A DNA stretch of 64,000 bases, taken from assembly GCA_934047225.1 (NCBI GenBank), contig OW203983.1, positions 41,226,310 through 41,290,309 on the forward strand, given 5' to 3'. The stretch's first letter is position 1. Each line of letters starts with the position of its first letter. The position numbers and the translations under genes are program-made. Below the pieces are notes generated by a model, which made no database searches, was not told the DNA's origin, and saw only the letters and a program-made list of their open reading frames with translations. This DNA comes from Ypsolopha sequella (lineage: Eukaryota; Arthropoda; Insecta; Lepidoptera; Ypsolophidae). Shown piece after piece: positions 10,271 through 20,395 of the stretch.

Positions 10271-10367
10271 TTACGTGTTTACACAGAATATAAAGTTTTC
10301 AGTGAATTAGTATATGCGTTTTCAATCTACATTGACCCCTGCAAATAGAGAGAACCCTATCTGAACA
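10271..10367 (+). repeat. right LTR, 3' 97 bp only
   Basis: Identical over its whole length to 8870-8966. The junction with pol at about 10262-10271 is where the deletion removed the integrase end and the first ~140 bp of this LTR. Confidence 0.88.
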
Positions 10368-10494
10368 TATACACAAAACCTCTTCGGTGCATGCTCAAGC
10401 GGAAGAAATCGAACCAGGGCCTCAAGATTGAGAATCAGACGTAAGAAATACGTTGTAGACGATGAACTAATAATATATGGTAACTTGTGTTTAT

Positions 10495-10556
10495 ATATCC
10501 AAATTCATACTGTATACTCGGTAAGTGGTCAGGACCAAGGTTCAATGGCAAACATT
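10495..10556. repeat. decayed fragment of the TACAAGGTGAATT hairpin MITE
   Basis: atccaaattcatactgtata and 'ggtaagtggtcaggaccaag' resemble the left arm of the elements at 40734 and 59743. Confidence 0.4.
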
Positions 10557-10983
10557 TAAAAAAATAAAAAAAAATTGTGCCCCTTTACTAATCAATTTTT
10601 AATCAAGTTTTACAGTACAACTATATGAACAAAACTCTTGAATGAAATGTCACGAAATCGATATATCAAACACACATTTTCGGGTTATTATATAACAGAA
10701 CTTTTTTCTTTCAGCAACATTCACCATTCGCCTGGATAAACCACCTGCGCCTAAGCCCCTATCCAATATTTTCCAGAACAAACTTGTAACTTCGAGGTCT
10801 ACTTTAGGACCTCTATTTGCGGAACTACTTTGCTTCACACATACGTAATATACGTATGTTCATGTTCACACACATTTTCGAAGTAAGTCACGTCTGAAAT
10901 TACTTTTACAGTTCATCTCTGTTGACATTCACTCTTGTCCAGTCTTGGAAGAACTCTTAGCTGTCTTATTGCAGACTTTACCG
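10557..10983. other. no gene seen
   Basis: AT-rich. A minus-strand open frame at 10650-10838 has no recognisable motif. Confidence 0.4.
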
Positions 10984-12015
10984 TAAGGGCCTGACCAGAC
11001 AGAGCGTGTTCTGCGTTCTGCAGTCCAAGCAATTAGAACGTGCGTCTGTGTGTGTATGACACCGACAACACAGAGCCGCGTTCTGCGTGTCATGGTCACG
11101 TAATCTTAAGAGGCGCCATCATACCTAAACCACCAAACCACTGTAACCACTTTGTGGGGTGTCTATGGAATGTTATTATAATATTTTAGGCTGAGTCTAT
11201 TAACATTATCTAGATCTATGTTTTAGTTAACTAAAAACCGTGAAATTTGAGTAATATCTACAAACCCATAAAATACGTAAATTAAACGGTTTTTTACCCA
11301 AAGTTGTGTTTTTATTGTTTTAGATAAAATCCAAAAATGAATACGAGTCAAACATCAAAAATGTTATCTTGATTAATAATAACCAAAAATAATGTTTGAA
11401 GACATCCACAGTCTTGCTAAAATGTGGTTTCTCCTGAAACAAGTTTTAAAATTTTGCGCCGGTGACAAAATCGGCACGATTGTATTGTCTTCGCAAGTTT
11501 CATAGAGCGCGCCGGGCACCTGAAACAGCATGACTTTGGCCACGGCCGCAACTGAGTCGGTCGCGTCATGACGACCATCCGTAAAAAAATATTTCATGAA
11601 ACACACAGAAAATTGTAATCAATTCCTGGTATATGCATTTTGACTATATAATCTAGGGTTTTGTAATTGGAAAACAAGTTTGGATAAATTTCCCTCGACA
11701 GAAATAATTGTTGAAATGAAGTCTTTAAGTACACTTTTGCTCCTCTTTTGACGAATAGGAACCATGTACCGAACTCAAACATAATTTATTAGATGTGTTT
11801 CGACAATATCTAAAGTTTTGATATTGGAAATTTTGCTAGCTGTTTTAGTTTTTGTTATAAAACATAAACTAACTTTTTTCCCTCTTGCCCTGAATCCACC
11901 CGTCTCACACTGCGCGTTTTTTCGCTTGGAGTGACAGTGACAAAAATAAAATTCGCACGGCTTTTACACACAGAGACCGCAGAACGCAGAACGCCCTCTG
12001 TGTGGTCAGCGCCTA
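10984..12015. mobile_element. about 1-kb element with inverted ends (TAAGGGCCTGACC)
   Basis: The left end taagggcctgaccagacaga with the following gcgtgttctgcgttctgc is mirrored at the right end by gcagaacgcagaacgcc and tgtggtcagcgcc. The interior carries the diverged family A MITE-like sequence (11588-11964) and a stretch related to 3900-4395. No transposase is seen. A target duplication could not be fixed. Confidence 0.65.
11588..11964. repeat. TTAA MITE family A, diverged copy 4
   Basis: Closest to the 4396-4822 copy: cctggtatatgcattttgac, 'tctagggttttgtaattgga' and the terminal 'cttggagtgacagtgacaaa' block are shared. The TTAA ends are not preserved. Confidence 0.65.
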
Positions 12016-12227
12016 CAATGTCGCAATTCCTTTTATTACACGATAGATTTTAGTGTTAGTGTTTGAATTGTTCTGCAATTCATTTATTAAAGTAATTAAT
12101 TGGTAGCAAAGCGAACTTTATAAAGGGATTTCATTATTGTCTGGATATTGTGTTCTTAACCAGTTCACTTTTTTTTTATAAAATAAAAATGCGATGAATT
12201 TGTTAGCATGGCAAAATGGCAAGCACG

Positions 12228-12593
12228 CGACGTGTGCTGATAAACTCGCTCCGTCCCACCTAGAGGCGACCTCAGCCAGGTTTAGTGTGGCTGCGGAGTC
12301 AGAAAAAACCTGAAACGGCGCAAGTATGCGTTCCTCAGTTCGATATCGAAACCCTGGGGCCGTGGGGTCCGAGCGCGCGGCTTCTTTTCAAAGAACTGTC
12401 TGCGCGTTTGTTCGACAACTCTGGGGACCCAAGGGCTGGGGTTTACCTCGGCCAGAGGATCAGTCTGGCGATCCAGCGGGGTAATGCTGCCAGTCTTTTG
12501 GGTACCCCACCCGAAGGCAGCGGCTTAGATAATATTTTGATTTGTTTTAATGTTTTAGGGCTTTTTTATTTTAGATGTACAAATATTTATTGA
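12228..12593 (+). pseudogene. C-terminal fragment of a non-LTR retrotransposon protein
   Basis: The frame reads FDIETLGPWGPSARLLFKEL, then SARLFDNSGDPRAGVYLGQR and ISLAIQRGNAASLLGT. I recognise the LG.WGP...LF...GD.RAG.YL.QRIS.AIQRGNAAS..GT block from the C-terminal end of reverse-transcriptase ORFs in animal non-LTR retrotransposons. No RT motif precedes it, so it is a 5'-truncated copy. The same block lies inverted at 12880-13206. The 3' flanks of the two meet near 12660, so the copies lie tail to tail. Confidence 0.6.
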
Positions 12594-12640
12594 TAGGTAA
12601 TTTTAATTTATAATTAGTTTAGTTATATATTCTTTGCTTT

Positions 12641-13206
12641 CTAAGTTGTTTTTGTTTTTAATAAAGAAACCAAATAAACATAACAATTTAAATATCTGTC
12701 AATGTTAAAATTAAATAACAAAACTAGTAATAATATATTAAAAAGAATACTTAAAATAAAAATAAATTTATTAACAGAAACATAAAAACTTAAATAACAT
12801 GAAATAAAACTAAAATTAAACCTTACAAATTTACCTATAAAACTAAAATAAAAATAAAAAACAAATGAAATAAAATTATCTACATCGCTGCCGCAGGGGA
12901 GGGTCCCAAGCAGGCTGGTGACGTTACCCCGTAGGATTGCAAGGCTAATCCGCTGACCGAGGTAGGACCCGCAGCCAACACCTACTGTCAGTGCACATAT
13001 AGAGAAGGTGTTGCCCCATCCCATCGATCACCAGAAGCGGTCCTGGTCAGGTACGAGAATATTTCTTTGAATAGTTGTCGCGTATCTAGTCCCCATGCCC
13101 AAGGGTTTCCACTCCAAAAAGTATCTGGCACCGTTTCTAATACGTATAACTCAAATTTTGAAGAATTTAGTTCCAGAATATTATTAAAACTCGCGTGAGC
13201 TGACAT
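12641..13206 (-). pseudogene. second C-terminal non-LTR fragment, frameshifted
   Basis: On the minus strand the protein runs GNPWAWGLDTRQLFKEIFSY then LTRTASGD in one frame. After a break it continues in another as GCGSYLGQRISLAILRGNVT then SLLGT. It matches the plus copy at 12285-12540 part by part, so it is a homologous, frameshifted fragment. The coding part ends near 12880, and the remaining AT-rich part to 12641 is the presumed 3' untranslated region. Confidence 0.6.
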
Positions 13207-13208
13207 AC

Positions 13209-13350
13209 TAAATTATTATTACATACGGCTTGAACACTCACTAAGAACGACACTCGCCTTGATAATGCCGAAATTGTATCGGTGAAACGGTTGGCATATA
13301 GTCAACAACAATCACACGTGAGTGTTCAAGCCGTATGTTATAATAATTTA
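13209..13350. repeat. 142-bp hairpin MITE
   Basis: A ~32-bp arm, aaattattattacatacggc followed by ttgaacactca, is inverted at 13317-13350 (tgagtgttcaagccgtatgt). A 75-bp loop separates the arms. Confidence 0.8.
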
Positions 13351-14325
13351 ATTTAGTTCTAGGCCTAAAATCCTACTGAAAAGATAAACATCGAAAAAAA
13401 AAATATAAAAAAAAAAATTAAGGTGAATTTATTTAATCAAAATTTTATCAATACATTCATACCCTAAAGGGATTCTTGGGTTTGCATTTACAGCCTGCAT
13501 AATATAGGTATTATATAATAATATACTTATATACTCTTAATATACTACTCGTAAATAGGCATATAATGATAATGAAAAAAAAAAAAAAAACTTTAATGAA
13601 AATAAATTTTACAGTTATTGGCTCCTGGCTCCCAAGCTAGAATTCTCTGTCCAATAGGTAACCAGGCTTCTTATGCTTATGACTAGTTTAAAATAAGACT
13701 AATTAGCAATAAATTAATCACACCAATCGAACAATATTAGTGCGGGTAGGTACCTACTCATACATAATATTTGCGAATTTTGCCAATGCAGTTTGAGATT
13801 AAATTTTGTTACTTGCTAAGCACCACCACTATAATCATTGCCAGAAAAGTAGGCTTCGAAGGCTTAGGCGGATTAACGAACGGTTTGGGGTAATGGATAA
13901 GTTGCAAAGTCCGTCCAATTTTGTATGTTTTCGGGATAAAAAGTTATTTACCATTTTTGCAATTTAACTTTGCGGCTTTTTGTTTTCGGTCCGCCTCAGT
14001 TTCGCATCCAAATAATTATATGTAAGTATACTACATCTAACTTTCATAACATAACATTTTTTTGATGATTTTTTAATTATCAATCAATTATTAGCGCTTT
14101 TTCATTATTATTGATATGGAGCAGGCTATGCTTGGGGTATATGGGGAAACGAGGAGATCCAATGGAGATCGAAAGTGAAATGAAATGAAAATGAAAAAAA
14201 AACACTCGTCATGATACTGTCTTGATACTCTTCATTATGAAACTAGTACGTAGATGTCTGAGACCAATCAGAAGCGAGAAGAGTAAAGGGACGTGGCTTA
14301 GGGAAATAAAACAGACCGTTATTGC
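13351..14325. other. no gene seen
   Basis: AT-rich with A runs (13575-13590). No coding motif and no clear repeat. Confidence 0.45.
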
Positions 14326-14402
14326 TTGTGATTGGTTCTCTAGCGGTGTTTGGCCAATCATAGCGCAGAATTCCTGTGCTATAATGTAATATTGTAACAT
14401 CG
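14326..14402 (-). repeat. CCAAT-containing repeat
   Basis: Inverted relative to 38699-38765 and 40355-40402. All three share taatattacattata (or close), gattctg(t/c)gct and, in two copies, gattggccaaac. Confidence 0.5.
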
Positions 14403-15026
14403 GTCAAACAATATAGATACTTTTACAACCGCTTTTGGTGTTTAAATTGCAGTATGGAAGTAGATAAAATCTCTAGTGGAAAAGTGCAGGTAAAATACAG
14501 GGAAATTTTCTAATTTTCGACCCGCTTAAGATATGTTTTTTAATTAAGTACATCCACTGAGATCCCTGCTTATTTCATTTTACACTAAATATTTTATATG
14601 TAAAACTTATAATATAAATATCTATCTTAACTTTAATAAAATTTTAATGAAATTTTGATTCTAGACTAAAACAAATGCATCACTAAAACAATGTTTTGCT
14701 GTTATTTATTTTGTCGTTTTCATTAAATGTAATGGGTTTAAAAAAATATTCCCTGTGCGTTGTTATAACAAACTATAATTTTTAATGTTATTTTGCGATT
14801 AAATTGAAACAATTGAATATATTCAAACGAAAGGCATGCATATTATCATTACCCATGCCCGCTATAAAAACGATTAATCATAAAAACATACCATGATGAC
14901 ATTCTTTCACAATTTTAATCAATAAAATAAGTTTATATCGAACGCTTATTTTAAAACAAATTTACTCCATTACAAAATTAAAATGAGAAAAATCACCCCG
15001 GGTCGTCACTGAAGGTACGTTACAAA
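14403..15026. other. no gene seen
   Basis: AT-rich, non-coding. Confidence 0.4.
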
Positions 15027-15310
15027 AACTGGCCAAGTGCGAGTCGGACTGGTGCACAAAGGGTTTTGTACCATTATCTATAAAAACGGCAAAAAAAACA
15101 TGTCTTGTATGGGAGCCCTCTTTAATATTTATTTTATTCTGTTTTTTAGTATTTGTTATTATAGCGGCTAAATAAATATATCATCTGTGAAAATTTCAAC
15201 TGTGTAACTATCACGGTTCATGAGATACAGTCTGGTTACAGACGAACAGACAGACGGACAGCGGAGTCTTAGTAATACGGTCCCGTTGGTTACCCTTTGG
15301 TTACCTTTTT
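15027..15310 (+). repeat. lepidopteran 'caagtgcgagtcggact' repeat
   Basis: ggccaagtgcgagtcggact at the left, then 'tatcacggttcatgagatac', 'agacagacggacagcggagt' and 'taatacggtcccgttggtta'. I recognise this order as a very common lepidopteran dispersed repeat. Related pieces lie at 35943-36309, 52035-52278, 54058-54630 and 61814-62445. Confidence 0.7.
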
Positions 15311-15899
15311 TCCTAAAAACGAACTTCACGCGGCTGAAACCTTTGTCAAGAAGCCAACCGATAAAAGACGGATTACCAATGACCAAAACTCGGAACTTTG
15401 TAGAGGTCTCCTTTAGGATTGAAGACAACTTTCCAAGAACAACAGTTATTAATTTATTATACAATTTGTAACTGACCTTTAGGTACTCTGTTTCTACAAT
15501 GATACCAAGTTTGAGACTTGTTTATCTTTGATCCAAAGTCCAAGCAGTTTGAAGTGGCAAACATTTCGGCTGGAGATCTAGAAACAATTAACGGTGGGAT
15601 GTAGGTTATTCTAGCAGTAAATGCTGTAAGTTCTTTTATTAAATAATACATTGTTTTATATTTTGCTCTCGGTTTATATTTTATTCAGCATTCGACAGCT
15701 TAATCAAAAATATGAATATTTATTAAATAAGGTTTGTTGTTGCCACAAATAAATAAATAATTTAAGAATTTGTGAAAAACTATTCAACATAAAGCGAATT
15801 GCCGAACGTATTTTTTTTACTCACTTTGATCTCACGCTTTGCCTATTGGCAAATTAGGCAATCCACGCCTGATAAAAAGCGCCGACAAGACCTAGGATG

Positions 15900-16550
15900 G
15901 AAGCGCTCGTTACGAAAACTGGAGAGTAAAAGCAGGCGACGCATTAAGGCACCTCTTCCCAGCGTCATCCGAAAATGACTCTAATTCTAAATCGAAATCC
16001 GTAGCGGGGGCGATGAGTCCTGCACTGATTCTCCGCAATCGTGAATGTTGTGCACTTACCCCGGTCAGTCAGCCCAACCAGGACAGCTCCTTAAAGTAGA
16101 GCCGAACAGTTTTAGCATTCTAATACAAAACTGGTCCAGTGAAGGGAAGGTGGAGCTCGTCGCGATCCCTGCTTTTCGTCTCAATGTCTTCGGTTGCAGA
16201 ACAGTAGAGTAGTACATGTTCCACCTATCCCCTCTAGAAGGCACCCTCTGAGGGCTATCTCTAGTGAAAAAGTGCTTGTTTACGTTGCAGTGTCCAGTTA
16301 TGATACCTGATACCTACCGACTGCGGTAACATTAGTATTGACAGTCGGCAGTCGTTTCGTTCTACCCACGTCATCTACAGTCAGAATGTATTTTCGCAAT
16401 TCACCCCTTGATTGCTTCCGCAAATGGTCGACACATGTTGGTGCCTTGTGTCGTCATTTCCATGTGGAATGTTAGTTTAGCCAGAGAGTCTGCTTGTTCG
16501 TTACCTTAACTTCCGTTGTGTGCTCTAGTCCAGTATAACTTGAGAAAATA
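15900..16550 (-). pseudogene. decayed RNase H and C-terminal part of a non-LTR pol
   Basis: Read on the minus strand from 16545, the translation gives KLYWTRAHNGS, an in-frame stop, then GNEQADSLAKLTFHM. This is the RNase H signature (W..aH.G..GNE.AD.LA). Further on come IITGHCNVNKHFFTRDSP and, after a frameshift, RGCLLEGIGGTCTTLLFC. They correspond to the LTGH..lNkHL...C..C.......H.L..C region that follows RNase H in R1/jockey-type elements. A terminal FCIRMLKLFGS block ends the homology near 16080. Stops and frameshifts show it is dead. Upstream RT sequence is not present. Confidence 0.75.
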
Positions 16551-16799
16551 ACTCTATTTATAAAGTTATTTCTCTTATGCGAAATAAATAATATAGATTG
16601 TTAGTTAAATAATAAATAACAACTTCATTTTAGGAAATTATTCTCTCGTATAAGAAACAACATGAAATTGTTCAGTGTCAGGCTGTTTTTAGACTAAAAT
16701 TAAGTAAAATTAGTTATTTCTTTGAAACCGCTAAAGGTATTTGTATAGTTCTTGAACTAAATACAAGGAAAATATTGCTTAGAAAAATGATATATGAAA

Positions 16800-16860
16800 T
16801 TTTGTTTCTCCTATTTTGCGCTATCCGGAGACCCAGCGACGTCGTAATGCAGCGCCCGCT
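16800..16860. repeat. inverted match to 1556-1612
   Basis: 'ctattttgcgctatccggag' plus acgtcgtaatgcagcg is the inverted counterpart of the fragment at 1556-1612. Confidence 0.45.
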
Positions 16861-17010
16861 GATGCGCGCAACGTTACGTATATTTCGATAAAGTATCTGT
16901 CGACATTTACATCGACACAGGTCGACTTAAGGTCGTTGACGACTACCTGCTCCTTATTCAGTTTATCCAGAGACTTTCGCAAAATCTACGGTAATCTGTT
17001 AAAGGAAGAA

Positions 17011-17226
17011 TGATTGACGTATGACTGACGATTGACAAATTACTGACGATTGACGAATAACAGAGGATTGACGAATGACTGACGATTGACAAATTACTGA
17101 CACTTGACGAATGACTGCTGACGACGATTGACGAATGACTGACGATTGACGAATGGCTGACGATTGACGAATGACTGACGATTGATGAATGGCTGACGAT
17201 TGACAAATGACTGAAAATTGACGAAT
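17011..17226. repeat. 18-bp minisatellite
   Basis: About 12 imperfect tandem copies of an 18-bp unit close to tgactgacgattgacgaa. Because 18 is divisible by three, the minus strand stays open as a repeated SVIRQS or SIVSHS peptide, which I do not regard as a gene. There are no spacers of unique sequence, so it is not a CRISPR array. Confidence 0.95.
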
Positions 17227-17648
17227 AAGAATAATATAGAATAATAAACTATTTATTTCAAATACAATGTATATCCATATCAATATTAAATAATTTTAAC
17301 TATAACTAATACTTATAAATAAAGAAAGACACAATCACATTTTTTTCATAATCACAATTAAAAACCTATAAAAAATTGTGCACGGCAGCTTATGCTAAAG
17401 CAGGTTTATGATAGTTTCCACACGTGGCAACCTTGTCCATAAACGATGCAATGCGATTTCTCACGACGAGGCGACGGCAATAAACGTGTTAACGCGAGCA
17501 TCAGCAAACGTACCTGATGCCATGAAGCAACAAACCATCATGCCTGATGCGCTACATGCATCTGAGGTCCATGAGGTACCTAAATATGTTAGGTAATCCT
17601 GAGATTTCAACGTATATCGGGTCGTAGAAACTCTGACAATGGTGTCTA

Positions 17649-17793
17649 TTCGGCGCAACACAACTTAACTTATTTGACAGGACTAGCCTTATTTTGAGCG
17701 TCCTGTCTTTGTCTTTTCCATATAGAAAGAAAAAGACAGAACGGTTAAATTAAGTTTAGTCCTGTCAATTAAGTTAAAACGTGTTACACCGAA
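17649..17793. repeat. TTCGGCGCAACACAACTT hairpin MITE, copy 1
   Basis: About 145 bp. The left arm ttcggcgcaacacaacttaa is mirrored by a right arm ending 'acgtgttacaccgaa'. The interior includes gacaggacta and its inverse. A second copy lies at 35467-35601. It ends seven bases before the TTAA of the next MITE. Confidence 0.8.
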
Positions 17794-17799
17794 TCGTCG

Positions 17800-18226
17800 T
17801 TAAGGCGCTACGGGAAAAAAAATCGACACTTTAAGGTGTTGCATATCTACTTCAGTAAATAATGTATTATTTTGATAAAATAGTAGATTATTTTTGGATT
17901 CTTTTTCTAAGGATCTGTTAAAACAGAAACGCGATTAGAGAAATTCGGCTCGATAGAAATATTTATTGAAATTAGGTCCTTTTCGACACCAATTCTCCTG
18001 GTTTGACAATTTAGAATGACATATAGACTGCAACTATATTTTATTAGATGGGTTTTAACGCTATCTAGGACCTGGTTAAACTAAATTTTGATAGCAACTT
18101 TAGTACATTTTTTATTAATATAAAACCGACTTTTTGCTACTTTTCCACGAATCCGTCCCTGTCGCACTGAGGATTTTTTCGCATATGGAGTAACAGGGAC
18201 GCTAAAACTTTTACATATCGCCTTAA
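17800..18226. mobile_element. TTAA MITE family A, copy 5
   Basis: 427 bp, TTAA at 17800-17803 and 18223-18226, full length with well-preserved ends. Confidence 0.85.
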
Positions 18227-19086
18227 GGGGATATACCGACATCGGAGTGGGTTTTTCATTTCATTTTATGACACAACTACAATATATAAAGATCTGGTTT
18301 CAGACTATATTAATCTTGGGCATATTCTTCAAATTATGTGTTATGGAAAACGCAATTGTATAAAATTTTCTCGATAGAAAATAATTCCAAAGTAACGTCT
18401 TATATTTCCCTTTTTTTAATTTTACTCCTCAATGGTTCAACGTATCCTAAACACGATTTTTCTCTGAATGTGAAACGTTTTATTTTAAATTATCTGTTAT
18501 CATTTTTCAGTTGGGTACTCTAGTTATTTTTTTACGATTTTTTACATGAATTGCGCGTCAAGTGACGGTAAGGTCGAGATTTGCGCGCACTATTGTTATC
18601 GCGTGTGCTACTGCTGCTCTGTACGTTCGGGCTATAGCGCTGTCACACTCGTTCACTTTCTTCAGTGCTCGCTGAGCTCTACCGTGAGAAGGACCTGTGC
18701 TGCGTTTGATCCTCTTTGTTTTTCCCCGTTTCCACAAATTTTAAGTTTGTTATCAATCATAATCTATTGCTAAGTTAATATTCATTATTGCATTATAGTT
18801 TTTATCTCGTTAAGATTCGTTTTAGGGTTAAAACTGATTGTTGTTTACTGATATAAATCGTAATCGTAAAACAATACCCCAAAATGGGGAATAAATAAAA
18901 ACAGAACAATCATACGTAAAAAAAATATAAGAAGTACATAGAGGTCACGACATGGTCGCAAAAATCATGTAAGTACCTACATATGATTTTTATTTGTTAC
19001 ATGTCAACTTGCAAGGACGGACTTTTCTGGAATCTAGTGTAGTATCTGTAAAACGCTTTACTTATATATTATGTGATATTTTTCAG
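18227..19086. other. no gene seen; GC-richer island at 18546-18740
   Basis: The island (gcgcgtcaagtgacggtaag...cgctgtcacactcgttcact) is GC-richer than its surroundings and lies upstream of the plus-strand exons at 19087. It could be a promoter or 5' leader, but no splice pair or core promoter could be fixed. Confidence 0.3.
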
Positions 19087-19272
19087 GGCTAAAAGATGTT
19101 TACATAACCATGAAAATAAGATAGATTATATAAACCCATCAGCACAGACGTTCAATGACAGTGCAAGTGGTTCGGGAGCAACAGAACAAAGCAAAGTTAT
19201 GGAGTCGTCATTGATGATATTTAATTTAAACGAGCAGAGAATTTTAAACACCCAGTCGATTCCAAAAAGAGG
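19087..19272 (+). CDS. candidate internal exon A of an unrecognised gene
   Basis: Preceded by a pyrimidine-rich acceptor (gatatttttcag) and followed by a GTAAGG donor. The frame reads AKRCLHNHENKIDYINPSAQ, then TFNDSASGSGATEQSKVMES and SLMIFNLNEQRILNTQSIPK, with no stop before the donor. It ends after two bases of a codon, which exon B completes exactly. The polar, serine-rich composition suggests a disordered region. No domain is recognised. Its reality rests on the paired splice sites and continuous frame. Confidence 0.5.
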
Positions 19273-19538
19273 GTAAGGGTTTCAAAATGTTATGAATATT
19301 ATAATTTTAAGTAAAATATGATGTTAGAAATATTTAAGTGTAGTAATTTGTTATTTTTTCTTTCTTCTCAAAACAAATTTGGATAAAATAGCTACAAATA
19401 TATATTACGTACCTAGTATAAAAAATTGAAATATGTCCAATATTTAAATTTTTTTAAATGATGCATCATATATATTTCATTATACCAAATCTATTTTTTC
19501 ACCATTATCATTGTCACATTTTCTTTATATTTTTATAG

Positions 19539-19698
19539 GTCTAATCGATCTTTATCAGTTGATGATGTATTAATATCAGACTCAGGGACAGATTATTCTT
19601 GTAAAATTATAGGACAGGAGTTACTACTACTATCTCCAGACAAAAATGGCTTGTCTGGCATATTATGCATCTACCGACTTCGAGCAAAATCAAGAAAG
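19539..19698 (+). CDS. candidate internal exon B of the same unrecognised gene
   Basis: Acceptor ttatag at 19533-19538 and a GTGAGC donor at 19699. One base completes the codon left open by exon A, then 53 codons read SNRSLSVDDVLISDSGTDYS, CKIIGQELLLLSPDKNGLSG and ILCIYRLRAKSRK. It ends in phase 0. The next terminal exon at 21616 begins one base before a codon boundary, so the two do not splice directly unless another exon lies between or the acceptor at 21639-21640 is used. Whether this and the YqaJ-like exon form one gene is open. Confidence 0.5.
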
Positions 19699-19884
19699 GT
19701 GAGCATTTTGGTACCAAAAATTTGTTTCAAACAAAAAGTTTATTTGTTTACTTGAATTCGTCATTTATCCGACCGCCCGCCCGAGGGAGGGTTATGTTTT
19801 TCAGGGACCCGGTGATGGTATAAGACACGAGACATAAGATATGTTTAGGAAGGACTCTTATATAAGTATATTTATCTATGTATA

Positions 19885-20056
19885 TGTTTAGAGGGGGAGG
19901 GGGGGGGGGTATTATTCCTCCCCCGAAGGAGGGGTACCGGAAATCAATACATTTTTTTTAATTTTTTTTTCAAAATTAAAAATTTCTAGTTTATTTTAGG
20001 TAGAATAAAATAACTCGAATATTAAGTGTACGTATAGTGGGAGGGGGGGGGGGGGA
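19885..20056. repeat. two long G tracts
   Basis: G-rich runs at 19891-19909 and 20041-20055, the first followed by cctcccccgaaggagggg. They lie in the putative intron after exon B and could form G-quadruplexes. Confidence 0.7.
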
Positions 20057-20149
20057 AATGAAAATAGTTTAAAAAAAATAAATCAAAACAAAACCTCACT
20101 TTTTTGTCTCTTTAACTTTAAAGACCCAAAATTACTTTTGCAATTGCTT

Positions 20150-20395
20150 GGGCGTTGCGGAAAGTGCAGCCCCTTCGCCCTTGCGTAACAAAGCACAGTC
20201 ACCCATGCTCACCTTCGGAGCTTCGGCTTGTTGGTCGCCTTCGGCGACCAGCCTCAGCCTCTGCGGCTCGCACGGGTGCCTATGCTTTGTCACGGCAGGC
20301 GAGGGCTGCCCTTCCTCCACGCCTATGGCTTTTTATATACACTCTAGGGGTAGTACCCACAAGACTGTATAGATTCAGGGTGCTCTGATACTGTT
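20150..20395. repeat. repeat shared with 39800-39905
   Basis: gtgcagccccttcg, ggctttttatatacactcta, ggggtagta and agactgtatag occur in the same order at 39815-39890. This copy carries an extra GC-rich insert including the hairpin ggtcgccttcggcgacc. Confidence 0.65.

Larger units (their letters stand above)
8729..10367 (+). mobile_element. Ty3/gypsy-like LTR retrotransposon, internally deleted
   Basis: The left LTR starts TG at 8729 and the element ends CA at 10367. The 4-bp TATA at 8725-8728 and 10368-10371 is the probable target duplication. A primer-binding-like TGGTGACCCC follows the left LTR. Only a stub of gag and the integrase part of pol remain. Protease, reverse transcriptase, RNase H, the integrase C-terminus and the first part of the right LTR are missing. 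The surviving right LTR segment (97 bp) is identical to the left one, so insertion and deletion are recent. Confidence 0.88.

Noticed and set aside
15168..15471. Overlapping frames of 98 and 83 codons
   Set aside because: They lie in a common lepidopteran dispersed repeat and beside it, with no protein motif.
17011..17226. Possible CRISPR array
   Set aside because: Units are directly tandem without unique spacers, in an animal genome.
20132..20388. Three overlapping frames of 62-77 codons
   Set aside because: They lie in a GC-rich repeat shared with 39.8 kb that has no open frame there.
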